Source: Planctomyces sp. (GTDB lineage: Bacteria > Planctomycetota > Planctomycetia > Planctomycetales > Planctomycetaceae). Taken from it: a stretch of 64,000 bases of DNA. The notes under the pieces were generated by a model, which saw only the letters and a list, made by a program, of their open reading frames with translations, made no database searches and was not told the origin of the DNA. The translations under genes and the position numbers were made by a program. Shown here piece after piece: positions 24,215-32,819 of this stretch (its first letter is position 1; each line of letters opens with the position of its first letter). Location: positions 133,220 to 197,219 of the forward strand of contig JAEUIH010000005.1 in assembly GCA_016795105.1 (NCBI GenBank), in the 5' to 3' direction.

Positions 24215-24252
24215 GAACGGGGGTACGGTCGTTCTCCGTTCATTCTTTTTTC
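24215..24252 (+). terminator. Terminator before the packaging operon
   Basis: TGAACGG (24214-24220) pairs with CCGTTCA (24236-24242), followed by TTCTTTTTTC. It lies in the gap before the ParB-methylase gene. Confidence 0.55.
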
Positions 24253-24267
24253 AGGGACGCAGAATTC

Positions 24268-25614
24268 GTGGGAAATCGCAGCAGTAAAACTCAGCCGGTG
24301 GCGGAGGGAACTTTTCGGGACCGCATTCGAGAGTTCCGCAAAATCAAAGCAGCGGACCTTGTGGTGAATGAACTGAACTGGCGAGTACATCCGGAGAATC
24401 AGAAATCCGCGATGCGTGCCGTCCTCAGCGAGATTGGCTGGGTCGACGCGATCATGGTTCGCGAACGGGGCGACGGCAAATTCCAGATCGTCGACGGTCA
24501 CCTTCGTGCGTCGATGGCACCCGACGACGAAGTGCCCGTTCTGGTCATCGACGTCACTGAGGAAGAGGCAAACAAGATTCTGGTGACGTTCGATCCGATC
24601 GCGGCCATGGCAGAGTCCAACGCGACCAACCTCGATACGCTGCTCCGGGAAGTGGACTTTTCAGACCCCGCACTGAAGCAGCTGCTGGAGGAACTGTCGG
24701 CAGCCGCGGCTCTGGACGAATCGGCCACCCCAATGGAAGTCGTCGAGGACGATATTCCTGCACCACCAGACCAGGCAACCACAAATCCCGGAGATCTCTG
24801 GGTCTTGGGGAATCATCGACTGCTCTGTGGTGATAGCAGTAAGGCCGACGACTTCGATCGGCTGTTGAACGGACATCCGATTCACCTCGTGAATACGGAT
24901 CCTCCATACAACGTGAAGGTAGAGCCTCGCAGCAATAACGCTCATGCTTCAGGTACGAATGGTCTTCGGAATCTGCAACAGAAGCAAAAGACCACGGACG
25001 TTCTACGAGCCAAAGACCGTCCCCTCGCGAATGATTTTGTGTCCGATGAAGAATTCGATCGACTTGTGGATGCTTGGTTCTCCAACATCAGTCGGGTGTT
25101 GCAGCCGGGACGGGCCTTCTACATCTGGGGGGGCGGTTATCCTGGAAGCGGCGGAGCTAAAGGGAACCACGAAACCTATCCACAGTTCATGCGCAAGCAT
25201 GAGCTGAAGTATGCCCAGCTGATTATCTGGGACAAACAACATCCCGTGTTGACACGAAAAGACTTCATGGGCGCTCACGAGTCATGTTTCTACGGCTGGA
25301 GAGAAGGAGCGGCACATCAGTACTACGGCCCTCCAAATGCCACGGACCTTTGGCATGTCAAGAAGGTGAATCCGCAGTCGATGGTTCATCTCACTGAGAA
25401 ACCTGTGGAACTCGCTGCACGCTCGATTCAGTACTCTTCCGTGCGTGGCGAGAACGTACTCGATCTGTTTGGGGGATCAGGATCGACGTTGATTGCTGCT
25501 GAGCAAACTGGCAGGAATTCATTCCTGATGGAGCTCGACCCTCTGTATTGTGATGTGATCGTTCAACGATGGGAAAATCTTACAGGAAGGAAGGCTTATT
25601 TGGAGACGTCTTGA
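24268..25614 (+). CDS. ParB-like domain fused to an N4/N6 DNA methyltransferase
   Basis: The protein has 448 residues from a GTG start. Residues about 25-110 are a ParB/Srx-like domain (LNWRVHPENQKSAMRAVLSEIGWVDAI, IVDGHLRASMA). From about 175 comes a DNA methylase of the beta arrangement: NTDPPYNVKV (Asp211-Pro-Pro-Tyr, motif IV) well before NVLDLFGGSGSTLIAAEQTGR (motif I near residue 415). Such fusions are common next to terminase genes. The methylase probably modifies phage DNA, and the ParB domain may give site selection. It is the first gene of the packaging operon. Confidence 0.9.
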   Translation: MGNRSSKTQPVAEGTFRDRIREFRKIKAADLVVNELNWRVHPENQKSAMRAVLSEIGWVDAIMVRERGDGKFQIVDGHLRASMAPDDEVPVLVIDVTEEEANKILVTFDPIAAMAESNATNLDTLLREVDFSDPALKQLLEELSAAAALDESATPMEVVEDDIPAPPDQATTNPGDLWVLGNHRLLCGDSSKADDFDRLLNGHPIHLVNTDPPYNVKVEPRSNNAHASGTNGLRNLQQKQKTTDVLRAKDRPLANDFVSDEEFDRLVDAWFSNISRVLQPGRAFYIWGGGYPGSGGAKGNHETYPQFMRKHELKYAQLIIWDKQHPVLTRKDFMGAHESCFYGWREGAAHQYYGPPNATDLWHVKKVNPQSMVHLTEKPVELAARSIQYSSVRGENVLDLFGGSGSTLIAAEQTGRNSFLMELDPLYCDVIVQRWENLTGRKAYLETS

Positions 25615-25916
25615 TGGTGATAACCAGTGCAGAACTCAAAACGATAGAACAGGCGATTCGAAAGAAGTGGGACATACCGGAAGGCGTTTACAAAGCTTTG
25701 CCAGCAACGCTTGTGAATATCCTTCTGAGTGGCAGCAATCGTGAGAAGATCGCGGCAGCACGTGTGATCGCTGCAATCCGTGAGCAGGATGAGGACTCCG
25801 AACCAAAACTTTCCCTTGTAGCCCACAAGCACAGCCACGAGATTATTGCCAGGTCAACCGATGACATTGAGTCCAAACGACAAGAGTTATCTGAAAGAAT
25901 TGCTCGACTCAGCTGA
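25614..25916 (+). CDS. Hypothetical protein before the small terminase
   Basis: The protein has 100 residues from ATG 25614 at a TGATG junction. It is helical (AELKTIEQAIRKKWDIPEGVYKALP, NREKIAAARVIAAIREQ) with no recognised family. Its end overlaps the small terminase start by 56 bp. Confidence 0.5.
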   Translation: MVITSAELKTIEQAIRKKWDIPEGVYKALPATLVNILLSGSNREKIAAARVIAAIREQDEDSEPKLSLVAHKHSHEIIARSTDDIESKRQELSERIARLS

Positions 25917-26514
25917 GTCCCACGAGGATCTCGCTGCTGTTGAAAAACTTGTCGCTGATGCGGAACGGGGGGCAGCGAAGGAACCTGCCAGACCTGCTCG
26001 AGTCAAATCGCAGCAACAGGCTGCGGATATGCTGGGCGTCGCTCGCCCAAGGCTCCGAGACTGGGAGCTCAACGCACCATGGTGGAAACCGGAATTCAGA
26101 ATCAAACCGGGCGGATATGACGTTGCTGCCATCGCAAAGGCACAGGCCGAATTTCACGGCAAGCCGCAAGCACCCGCACCCGCAGACAACTGGGTCGAAC
26201 GAACAAAGAAGGCCAAAGCACTCGAGGCCGAACTGGAACTGGAGGAACGACTCTATGAGTTCCAGAAGAAGAAAAAGAACATCCTGCCAGCCGATGTCTA
26301 CGCAAGCTTTACGCGCGAGCTGCTGGGGATGATTCGAAAGAGACTGGAAGAGATTCCGCTGAAGGTCATGCGGAATGTGGCTCCAGCTGCGAAAGCAGCC
26401 ATCATCAACACAAAGGGAAATGCTCCACTTCAGCGTGAGATCGAAAAGCTGATCACAGACGTTGAGGAGTGGCTGAAGAAATCACCGGAGGATGATAGCG
26501 ATGCGACTGATTGA
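25861..26514 (+). CDS. Terminase small subunit-like protein
   Basis: The protein has 217 residues from ATG 25861. A helix-turn-helix, VKSQQQAADMLGVARPRLRDWE (residues about 50-70), is followed by YDVAAIAKAQAEF, a long charged coiled coil (TKKAKALEAELELEERLYEFQKKKK) and a helical C-terminus. This layout matches Nu1-type small terminases, which bind the packaging site and recruit the large subunit. The large terminase follows after one tiny gene. Confidence 0.7.
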   Translation: MTLSPNDKSYLKELLDSAESHEDLAAVEKLVADAERGAAKEPARPARVKSQQQAADMLGVARPRLRDWELNAPWWKPEFRIKPGGYDVAAIAKAQAEFHGKPQAPAPADNWVERTKKAKALEAELELEERLYEFQKKKKNILPADVYASFTRELLGMIRKRLEEIPLKVMRNVAPAAKAAIINTKGNAPLQREIEKLITDVEEWLKKSPEDDSDATD

Positions 26515-26677
26515 GACGATCTGGAATACAAGCCTGACGGCACTTCTGCACTGTTGCCTGGCGTCACTGTTGCTGGTCTATAACTGCATGACGACGCGGG
26601 GAAAGCGGAGTGTTGCCGATTCGCTTTCTCGTGTCATCAATCGCAGGCAGCCCGTGAAGGGAAAGCGACGACGTTGA
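26501..26677 (+). CDS. Small membrane protein between the terminase genes
   Basis: The protein has 58 residues from ATG 26501, overlapping the small terminase by 14 bp and the large terminase by four. A hydrophobic span TALLHCCLASLLLVYNC precedes a basic tail ending GKRRR. Function is unknown. Confidence 0.45.
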   Translation: MRLIETIWNTSLTALLHCCLASLLLVYNCMTTRGKRSVADSLSRVINRRQPVKGKRRR

Positions 26678-28617
26678 GCCATCTCGCCGGCATGACACCA
26701 GGTCGCTGGCGGTCGATGGTCGCGGATGGCTGGCAATCTCGAGTTCCCGAGAATCCTCTTACCTGGCTTCCAAAGTATGTGCGATATCCGGAGGGATGGG
26801 AGACCCCCCGGTTTGATTTCGATGACGCGCCCCACGTTCGAGGCCTGATCGAACGATTCGTGATGGACCCGACAAAGCGGAAAGCCAATCTCTGCTGGGC
26901 CACGCGATTGGCAAAAACGACAACACTCGAAGCCCTGGCAATGTGGAAGGCAGTTGAGGACCCAGTCCCCATGGTGATTATGTATCCGGACAATGACAGT
27001 TTGCTGGCCATCGACGAACATCTGTATCCAGTGTTCGAGCGATGCGAGCCAGTCGCTGCCCAATTGCCTCCGGAATACCAGCGGAACACGATCTCCATTC
27101 GACTTACAAACTGCTCGATCCGTCTGGCTTCCGGTGGTAAGAAAAGCAGCGTGAGCGGGTTTCCGGCCCAGTGGATTATGAAATTCGAGCATGACAAGAC
27201 CTCGAAACGGAAATCCACCGAGGCGGATGCATCGCTTCGACTGGACTCTCGTGCGTCCGGATTTGTACGCGGCGTGAAGATCATGGAGGAAGGGACTCCG
27301 GAGGAGAAGCACGCCAGTCGTGTTTCAAAGCTGATCGATTCTCCGGACGTGCAACAGGTCCACTATTGGGTGCAGTGCCCGCACTGTCGCAAGTACCAAA
27401 CGCTGCACCATGATCAGATCGAGTGGGACAAGGCTGCGTCCGGGAAATCTGAAGTGGCACTGGCCGAGCGGACCGCCTGGTACCGTTGCATTCACAAGGG
27501 CTGCCGAATCGAGGATCACCATCGGCCGGAGATGATGAGATCCGGCAAGTGGTTGATTGAGGGCGAGCGTATCGACTCGAAGGGCAAGGTCTCCGGGAAA
27601 CCAAAGGTGGATTCCGCCACCATGGTCTTCGGCCCGCTGAGCAAACTCTACAGCCTACTGATCAAGGGCTGGGGCTCCATCGCAACGGAAATGGTTGCTG
27701 CCCGACATGCAGCTGCCGTTGGCAACATGGAGCCCATGAAGAAACTCTATTCAGAGACATTCGCCATTCCCTGGGATCCGATGCGAAAAGCGGTGCGAGT
27801 CAACGAGCTCGCTGAACGACTCCGTTGTGACGATCATCAGGAACGGGGCGTGCTTCCAGACTGGACAAACTTTCTGACACTCACTGCGGACGTCGGGAAG
27901 ATCGCGGAAGAACTTATCTTCTATTGGATGGTCATTGCCTGGGGGCACATCGCTCGAGGGGCCGTGACTGATTGGGGAGTCTCGACCGGCGTTTCTGAAC
28001 TCCTCGAATTCTGGAAATCGGCAGCCTACAGCCTCGGAGGGGTGCATGTTCCGCTTTGGGGCCAGCCGGCAGGAATCGATTCAGGAAAGTACTCGACCGA
28101 AATCTATCAGCTAACGCGTTCGATCAAGAACTGCTTTCCGACCAAAGGGGACACGAAGAGCAAGTCGATTGACCTGTACTGGCCGGGATACCAGCGGGCC
28201 GGATTGACACCGCGCGAACTGGAGCTCAAGCGGAAGGCCAACGCCTATGATCTTTTGTACTTCAACTCAAACATGACTCAGGAATGGCGAGTCAGTCTGG
28301 TCGAAGGACGATTGACTCCGGATCAACCAGGGTTCGTATCTCTGCCGACAGACGTGTGTGACAGCTGGGAGCTGCATGAGGACTTTCTGCAGGAGCTGAC
28401 AGCGGACCAGCAGGTCGGCGGCAAGTGGCTCGGAGAAAACAACGAATACGGCGACACGTTGCGTTACGGTCGCGGTCTGGCTGAGTGTGTCACTCAGAAC
28501 GGGAAGAAATGGGGCAAGCTGAGACCCATGTCTCAATTGGCTCAATCCGGCCCGAAAATGTTTGTTCGTGAAAAACCCGGGGCCGTCAGTGCCCCATTTG
28601 TGAAGGGATGGCAGTGA
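26674..28617 (+). CDS. Phage terminase large subunit (GpA family)
   Basis: The protein has 647 residues, the size of lambda GpA-type terminases. It starts at TTG 26674 (TTGA overlap); ATG 26692 is an alternative. It shows an adenine-binding/Walker A region ANLCWATRLAKTTTLEAL, VIMYPDNDSLLAIDEHLYP, and the GpA zinc-binding insert WVQCPHCRKYQ...CIHKGC. The C-terminal nuclease domain continues with TADVGKIAEELIFY, an RNase-H-like strand. It cuts concatemers and drives DNA into the prohead. Confidence 0.88.
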   Translation: MSHLAGMTPGRWRSMVADGWQSRVPENPLTWLPKYVRYPEGWETPRFDFDDAPHVRGLIERFVMDPTKRKANLCWATRLAKTTTLEALAMWKAVEDPVPMVIMYPDNDSLLAIDEHLYPVFERCEPVAAQLPPEYQRNTISIRLTNCSIRLASGGKKSSVSGFPAQWIMKFEHDKTSKRKSTEADASLRLDSRASGFVRGVKIMEEGTPEEKHASRVSKLIDSPDVQQVHYWVQCPHCRKYQTLHHDQIEWDKAASGKSEVALAERTAWYRCIHKGCRIEDHHRPEMMRSGKWLIEGERIDSKGKVSGKPKVDSATMVFGPLSKLYSLLIKGWGSIATEMVAARHAAAVGNMEPMKKLYSETFAIPWDPMRKAVRVNELAERLRCDDHQERGVLPDWTNFLTLTADVGKIAEELIFYWMVIAWGHIARGAVTDWGVSTGVSELLEFWKSAAYSLGGVHVPLWGQPAGIDSGKYSTEIYQLTRSIKNCFPTKGDTKSKSIDLYWPGYQRAGLTPRELELKRKANAYDLLYFNSNMTQEWRVSLVEGRLTPDQPGFVSLPTDVCDSWELHEDFLQELTADQQVGGKWLGENNEYGDTLRYGRGLAECVTQNGKKWGKLRPMSQLAQSGPKMFVREKPGAVSAPFVKGWQ

Positions 28618-28967
28618 TGAGCAAGAAGAAATTTCAGGACCATGAATCGGCTCCAATGTTCGAAACACCAGGAGGATCCGATCAGACGGAAGTGACACCA
28701 GCAGTAATTCCGACGACCAATTCCATGGTTGCTGATGTCGACGCGAGCGACGTTGTCGGCAATTCCGAATGCATCTTCACGAAAGGTTGCCGAGGTCGCA
28801 TCTACACTTATAACACAGTCCGAGTCCCTGTGCAGGATGGCGATCGGCAATTCGTAGAGACACGCCAGCAGCTGCGGTGCAACTCGTGTGGGAAGGTTGC
28901 GAGAGGGCACCGGGTCGTGGGGGTGCCAGGAGGGAGGCGGCTGTTTGATCGGCGTGCTCGATCGTAA
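28617..28967 (+). CDS. Small zinc-knuckle phage protein
   Basis: The protein has 116 residues from ATG 28617 at a TGATG junction. The second half has CIFTKGC and CNSCGKVARGHRV, so one zinc site is likely. It is the last gene before the disrupted HNH region. Confidence 0.55.
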   Translation: MSKKKFQDHESAPMFETPGGSDQTEVTPAVIPTTNSMVADVDASDVVGNSECIFTKGCRGRIYTYNTVRVPVQDGDRQFVETRQQLRCNSCGKVARGHRVVGVPGGRRLFDRRARS

Positions 28968-29210
28968 AGATGTCGGTAAGCACTCAAGTTGCTTGCACAC
29001 TCGGAATAGACATCACGTCAAAAGCTCTCAAAACAGTGAGTGTTGACAAGCACAGCTTGGCAGTTTACTCCTACCGTCGAACATGCCATAGTTACGCAGC
29101 CTCCAGTAACAGCTCTTTCGCTTTCATGTGGAGGCAAATATCTGCTTCAATTGAATCGCAGTGCCGAAGTCGATTGATGTGAAATGCTTAGCTACTTTGA
29201 TTGAGCTTTT
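28968..29210. other. Non-coding leader of the HNH gene
   Basis: No gene is recognised. The sequence is more AT-rich than the packaging genes, and the change suggests that the HNH region was acquired separately. Confidence 0.4.
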
Positions 29211-29439
29211 ATGAAACAAAAACCAGTTTCTATAAACTACTATGACACCTACTACTTCGCAAACATCATTCACAATGTGCTTCGGGATCCATTTCCGTAT
29301 TTGGATTCTCTTGATGAGTTCTTCAGCGATGAACAGTGAAGTGGACCCCAGTTTTAGGACCACGGAATAAGATAGAGACGACGCGTTTTTTCCGGTATTC
29401 TGTTGAGGCAAAGCCAATTCGGTTTATCAAGGAAGAAGC

Positions 29440-29739
29440 ATGGCCAGGAAGCGAAGATCGTTCACGCCGTCTTTTAAGGCCAAAATAGCCTTAGAGGCAG
29501 TGAAAGAGACGAAGACGGTTGCGGAGATTGCTCAAAAGCATCAGGTGCACCCAACGCAGGTGAACCTCTGGAAGAAGCAGCTGCTGGATAGCGCAGAGGA
29601 TGTCTTCCAGGATGGTCGATCGAGGGATTCAAAAGCGGTTTCGGATGAGCCGGATGCCGCAGAGCTCTATGAGCAGATCGGTCGCCTGAAAATGCAGCTG
29701 GAGTGGCTCAAAAAAAAAGTCACCCAAGACGGTTCGTGA
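29440..29739 (+). CDS. IS3-family transposase OrfA
   Basis: The protein has 99 residues with a helix-turn-helix (SFKAKIALEAVKETKTVAEIAQKHQVHPTQVNLWKK) and a leucine-zipper-like C-terminus (LYEQIGRLKMQLEWLKKK). It binds the terminal repeats and regulates transposition. A run of nine A residues (29710-29718) lies near its 3' end. Confidence 0.92.
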   Translation: MARKRRSFTPSFKAKIALEAVKETKTVAEIAQKHQVHPTQVNLWKKQLLDSAEDVFQDGRSRDSKAVSDEPDAAELYEQIGRLKMQLEWLKKKVTQDGS

Positions 29740-29767
29740 AGCGAGGTCTTGGATCGACTACGACAAC

Positions 29768-30583
29768 GTGTCGATCAGTGTCCGCGAACAGTGTCGATTG
29801 CTGGGTTTCCAGCGCAGCAGCATTTACTATGAGCCTCAGCCGGAAACGCAGGACAATTTGCGGATCATGCGATTGTTGGATGAAGAGCATATGCGGCATC
29901 CTGCGAGCGGCTCGCGACAACTGGTCGACTTTCTGGAGGATCAGGGAGTGGATGCCAATCGCAAGCGAGTGCAGCGTTTAATGAGGAAAATGGGGATCGA
30001 AGGGATCTCGCCGAAACGCCGAACGACACTGGCCGCGGCTGGTCATCACGTCTATCCGTATCTGCTACGAGACATCAAGATCGAACGACCAAATCAGGTC
30101 TGGTGTAGCGACTTTACCTACGTCCCCATGGCAACCGGGTTCATGTATCTCGTTGCTGTGATGGATTGGTACAGTCGTCATGTTCTCAGCTGGCGTCTAT
30201 CGAACAGCATGGACGCAGATTTTTGCGTCGAAGCACTCGACGAAGCTTTGGAAGGAGGCAGTCCGGAAATCATGAATACCGATCAAGGCTCGCAGTTCAC
30301 GGGCCGCGAATTCACCAACCGTCTCAAAGACCGTGGGGTGGCAATCAGCATGGATGGCAAGGGGCGAGCGATCGACAATGTCATGATCGAACGTCTGTGG
30401 AGAACTGTGAAGTACGAAGACATCTACCTCAAGGAATACACAGACGGAACCGATCTTCAGAAAGGATTGAAATCCTATTTCTACCACTATACTTCAATCC
30501 GCAAACACACTTCGCTTGACCGCCAAACGCCGGCAGAAGTGTACCGTAGTGGTCGGATAAAACGCGACGTTCCCTCTATCTAA
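29768..30583 (+). CDS. IS3-family transposase OrfB (DDE integrase)
   Basis: The protein has 271 residues from GTG 29768; its frame is open upstream to the A9 run. The HTH_21 region (RLLDEEHMRHPASGSRQLVDFL) and the DDE catalytic core (WCSDFTYV, MNTDQGSQFTG, NVMIERLWRTVKYE) are complete. Its frame is +1 relative to orfA, so a fused OrfAB needs a +1 or -2 change, or transcript slippage, at the A9 run. Confidence 0.93.
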   Translation: MSISVREQCRLLGFQRSSIYYEPQPETQDNLRIMRLLDEEHMRHPASGSRQLVDFLEDQGVDANRKRVQRLMRKMGIEGISPKRRTTLAAAGHHVYPYLLRDIKIERPNQVWCSDFTYVPMATGFMYLVAVMDWYSRHVLSWRLSNSMDADFCVEALDEALEGGSPEIMNTDQGSQFTGREFTNRLKDRGVAISMDGKGRAIDNVMIERLWRTVKYEDIYLKEYTDGTDLQKGLKSYFYHYTSIRKHTSLDRQTPAEVYRSGRIKRDVPSI

Positions 30584-31328
30584 GCAACGCGCGGCCGTGG
30601 TCCTAAAACTGGGGTCCACTTCACAGTTCATGAAGTTTAGCTCGCCGTTTCCCAAGTACAGCACGCTTCATCTCTTCATTGAATTCGTGGTCGGCAAGAT
30701 ATACTTTCAAGGGATCGATGATGTCGACGTGGATACGGTCATGAGGAGAGATGCTAAAGGACGATTCTGGATGAACGATGCGCTTGATTTCCACCATCTC
30801 AGCCATCAGTCTTTCAGAGAATGGTTAGCCGACCGAAACGTCAGCGATGAAGAGGTCGACGAAGACACACTGCGAGCGTACATCAATGCACTCTACGACA
30901 GTGGGCCATTGGAGAAACTCCTTCTTCAAATGGTGGAAGAGATCTTCTTCCTGATGTTCATGAATCGGGAGTTTCTTCGAAAATATCATGAAATGGTCTC
31001 ATCCTGCGTCAAGACGGCTGAACTTGACTTGCTATCGAAAAGTGATTGTGACCATTTTGCGTCTGATGGCGTCTTAAAGCGAAGCCATATCCCGATGTGG
31101 GCGCAACGAGCAGTCTTTTATCGAGACCGTGGAGCATGCGCTATTTGTATGACGGATTTGACCGGGATTGTGTGCATTGGAAACAGGAAGCACTTCGATC
31201 ACATGGTTGCACTTCAAAATGGAGGAGTCAACTGTGTGACTAATCTCCAGCTTTTGTGCGAAACTTGCAATTTATCAAAGGGTGCTGACAGCAGCGTAAC
31301 CTCGACAAAATATGAGTCTTGGTATTGA

Positions 31329-31613
31329 TATGCAGAAGGCTCACACTTTGCGGTGGCTCAACGCCATGCACTTCCAGTCATTTGGCGATTCCCTCGCGAG
31401 TTTCGTAAAGAGAATGAAACCGTCATCATGATGGGCGCGCAGAGTGGCATTTCTAGAGCACGCCTCGAAGTCGACTGCAGATAAGAAGTTTCGGGCGAAT
31501 CCGCTTTCCTCGAGCACGAGAAGAAAACCTCGCGGCTTATGGCGAGACGAGCATCATCCGAATGGAATCGAGACCGGAGTCTTAAAGTTCAGCGAACAGA
31601 TGGTAGGAATAAA
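31329..31613. other. Non-coding stretch between HNH and tRNA-like gene
   Basis: No gene, repeat or clear terminator is recognised. Apparent reading frames end in peptide that is merely the translated tRNA-like T arm. Confidence 0.4.
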
Positions 31614-31725
31614 TGCCTGCGGTGGGATTCGAACCCACACGTCATAACGACACGAACCTGGGTATAGGCACAACTATGGGTGCCCATACCAAGATTCGTA
31701 TGTCTGCCATTTCCATCACGCAGGC
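31614..31725 (-). ncRNA. tRNA-Leu-like RNA with a greatly extended anticodon arm
   Basis: Read on the minus strand, GCCTGCG (5') pairs with CGCAGGC (3', discriminator A). The D arm ATG-GAAATGGCAGA-CAT is of tRNA-Leu type, a variable arm GTC-GTTAT-GAC is present, and the T arm GTGGG-TTCGAAT-CCCAC is perfect. The anticodon stem CGAAT/GTTCG is there, but the loop is 36 bases instead of seven. Most of it forms an 11-bp hairpin, GGTATGGGCAC/GTGCCTATACC (one G-U pair), with an eight-base loop CCATAGTT. At 112 bases it is far longer than a normal tRNA-Leu, and a usable anticodon cannot be assigned. It could be a decoy, an RNA with a tiny intron, or a structural mimic. Confidence 0.7.
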
Positions 31726-31987
31726 CAATTTGGCAGCTATGTCCAGCCGTCACCACCAGATGCAAATCGCGTGCCGCAAGGCCGCGTGTTTTAGCGAATT
31801 GGCAGCTGTGTTGTGTGAAGTTGTTGTCCCACTATCCCTGAGAAACAATCCCGCAAAGTAAATGCCGATTTTCCGACCACCTCGGGAAGTTCGGCTTGGA
31901 GTCGTCACGCTCGCGATCTTTGGTTCAGAATCGGTGCCAAGTTGGGATTCCTGGCATACTAAAGGTCAAATGATGGTTGTCGGTCGC
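31726..31987. other. Spacer upstream of the tRNA-like gene
   Basis: The spacer lies between the minus-strand gene at 31988 and the minus-strand tRNA-like gene. Two imperfect direct repeats, CAATTTGGCAGCTATG (31726) and GAATTGGCAGCTGTG (31796), are about 70 bp apart. A promoter for the RNA gene may lie here, but no clear -10/-35 pair was seen. Confidence 0.4.
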
Positions 31988-32311
31988 TTACAACATGCTG
32001 TCGAAGGTGTGTTCTGCGATCCCGGCGGCGAGGAAGTCCACAATCTCGCGGGCGTCGCCTGTCGTCGGATGCAGGTCCCAGGCCCGGTCGAAGTTTGCGA
32101 CCACCTGGCGGTCGGCCTGGCGTCGCAGCCAAAGTTTGCTGATCCGGCTGGTTCCGAGTTCGTACTCTTCGTTCTCGGCGTGGTCCGCGAAAACCAGAAT
32201 CTCGAAGGTGTGGCCCGCGATGGTACCGCTGACCCAGGTGCCCCCGACCTCGAGGCCCCGTCGTGTGGTCTTTGTAATCTTCAGGGTGTCTTCGATCTCG
32301 TTCGTCGTCAT
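31988..32311 (-). CDS. Small hypothetical protein, minus strand
   Basis: The protein has 107 residues, with AAGGA upstream of the ATG. The pattern GGTWVSGTIAGHTFEILVFADHAENEEYELGTSRISKLWL is beta-rich and resembles small DUF-type proteins common in phages. It is one of the few minus-strand genes in the prophage and is followed on the same strand by the tRNA-like gene. The opposing plus-strand frame (31862-32410) is less protein-like. Confidence 0.6.
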   Translation of the reverse strand: MTTNEIEDTLKITKTTRRGLEVGGTWVSGTIAGHTFEILVFADHAENEEYELGTSRISKLWLRRQADRQVVANFDRAWDLHPTTGDAREIVDFLAAGIAEHTFDSML

Positions 32312-32537
32312 CTTCGTGGTCCTTTATTTTCTGCGTCCCAGGGCAGTTTCAACGACCACACATGTACCGCATGTTCGGAACGCACATCCACTCGATTCGC
32401 ATGGAATTGACATCATTTGCAGCAGCTTTTGAAAAGCTCCTTTCTGCGGCCCTGAACACGGGATCCTGCACCAACGATTTTGAAAAAGTTTCGAGAAAGT
32501 CCTTGCGGGTGAAATCTGGTCGACTAAACCCGAGGGC

Positions 32538-32819
32538 ATGGCTACCAATCCGACACCACCACTTGTGAAATGGTCGTATGCAGACTGGCGACGTCAGGCC
32601 ACCGACGCGGAACGGCTTGATCGTTTGCGCCTTCACATGGAGGAAGTCTCCGGCTTTGTTCTGGAATCCATGAGCAAGGGCCGGTCACTTCGGATTGATT
32701 CACAGTACCTCTCGATGCTGCAGAGTGAATGCGAGCGACTCGAGAAGGCCATCGCTCTCAAGACGATTGGTTCAAGAGCTGGCCGGACCTCTTCCTTTGT
32801 GCGAGGGAACGGGCCATGA
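32538..32819 (+). CDS. gpW-like head-tail joining protein (by position)
   Basis: The protein has 93 residues and is helical (YADWRRQATDAERLDRLRLHMEEVSGF, SQYLSMLQSECERLEKAIAL). It lies immediately before the portal gene and overlaps it by ATGA, the place of gpW in lambda-like phages. The sequence match to gpW is only general. Confidence 0.5.
   Translation: MATNPTPPLVKWSYADWRRQATDAERLDRLRLHMEEVSGFVLESMSKGRSLRIDSQYLSMLQSECERLEKAIALKTIGSRAGRTSSFVRGNGP

Larger units (their letters stand above)
29337..30623 (+). mobile_element. IS3-family insertion sequence, 1287 bp
   Basis: The element has perfect 29-bp terminal inverted repeats beginning TGAAGTGGACCCC and ending GGGGTCCACTTCA, and a 3-bp target duplication CAG (29334-29336 and 30624-30626). 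It contains orfA and orfB of the IS3 type. Ends of TG...CA and a 3-bp duplication fit the family. Both ends and both frames look undamaged, so the insertion may be recent. Confidence 0.95.
29211..31328 (+). pseudogene. HNH endonuclease gene split by an IS3-family element
   Basis: The 5' part runs from ATG 29211 to codon CAG 29334-29336. The insertion then adds an immediate TGA. The 3' part resumes at 30624 with the duplicated CAG and runs to 31328. Removing the element and one CAG gives one open frame of 275 codons whose C-terminus is an HNH nuclease: CAICMTDL, HFDHMVALQNGGVN, NLQLLCETCNLSKG. Phages often carry HNH nucleases beside terminase genes, as packaging cofactors or as homing enzymes. 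The gene is inactive in this lysogen unless the IS excises precisely. Confidence 0.88.

Noticed and set aside
31444-31861. Plus-strand frames containing CGGIRTHTS-like peptide
   Set aside because: That peptide is the well-known artefact of translating a tRNA T arm and acceptor on the opposite strand.
31862-32410. 182-codon plus-strand frame
   Set aside because: The opposite minus-strand frame (31988-32311) has a ribosome-binding site and a more protein-like composition.
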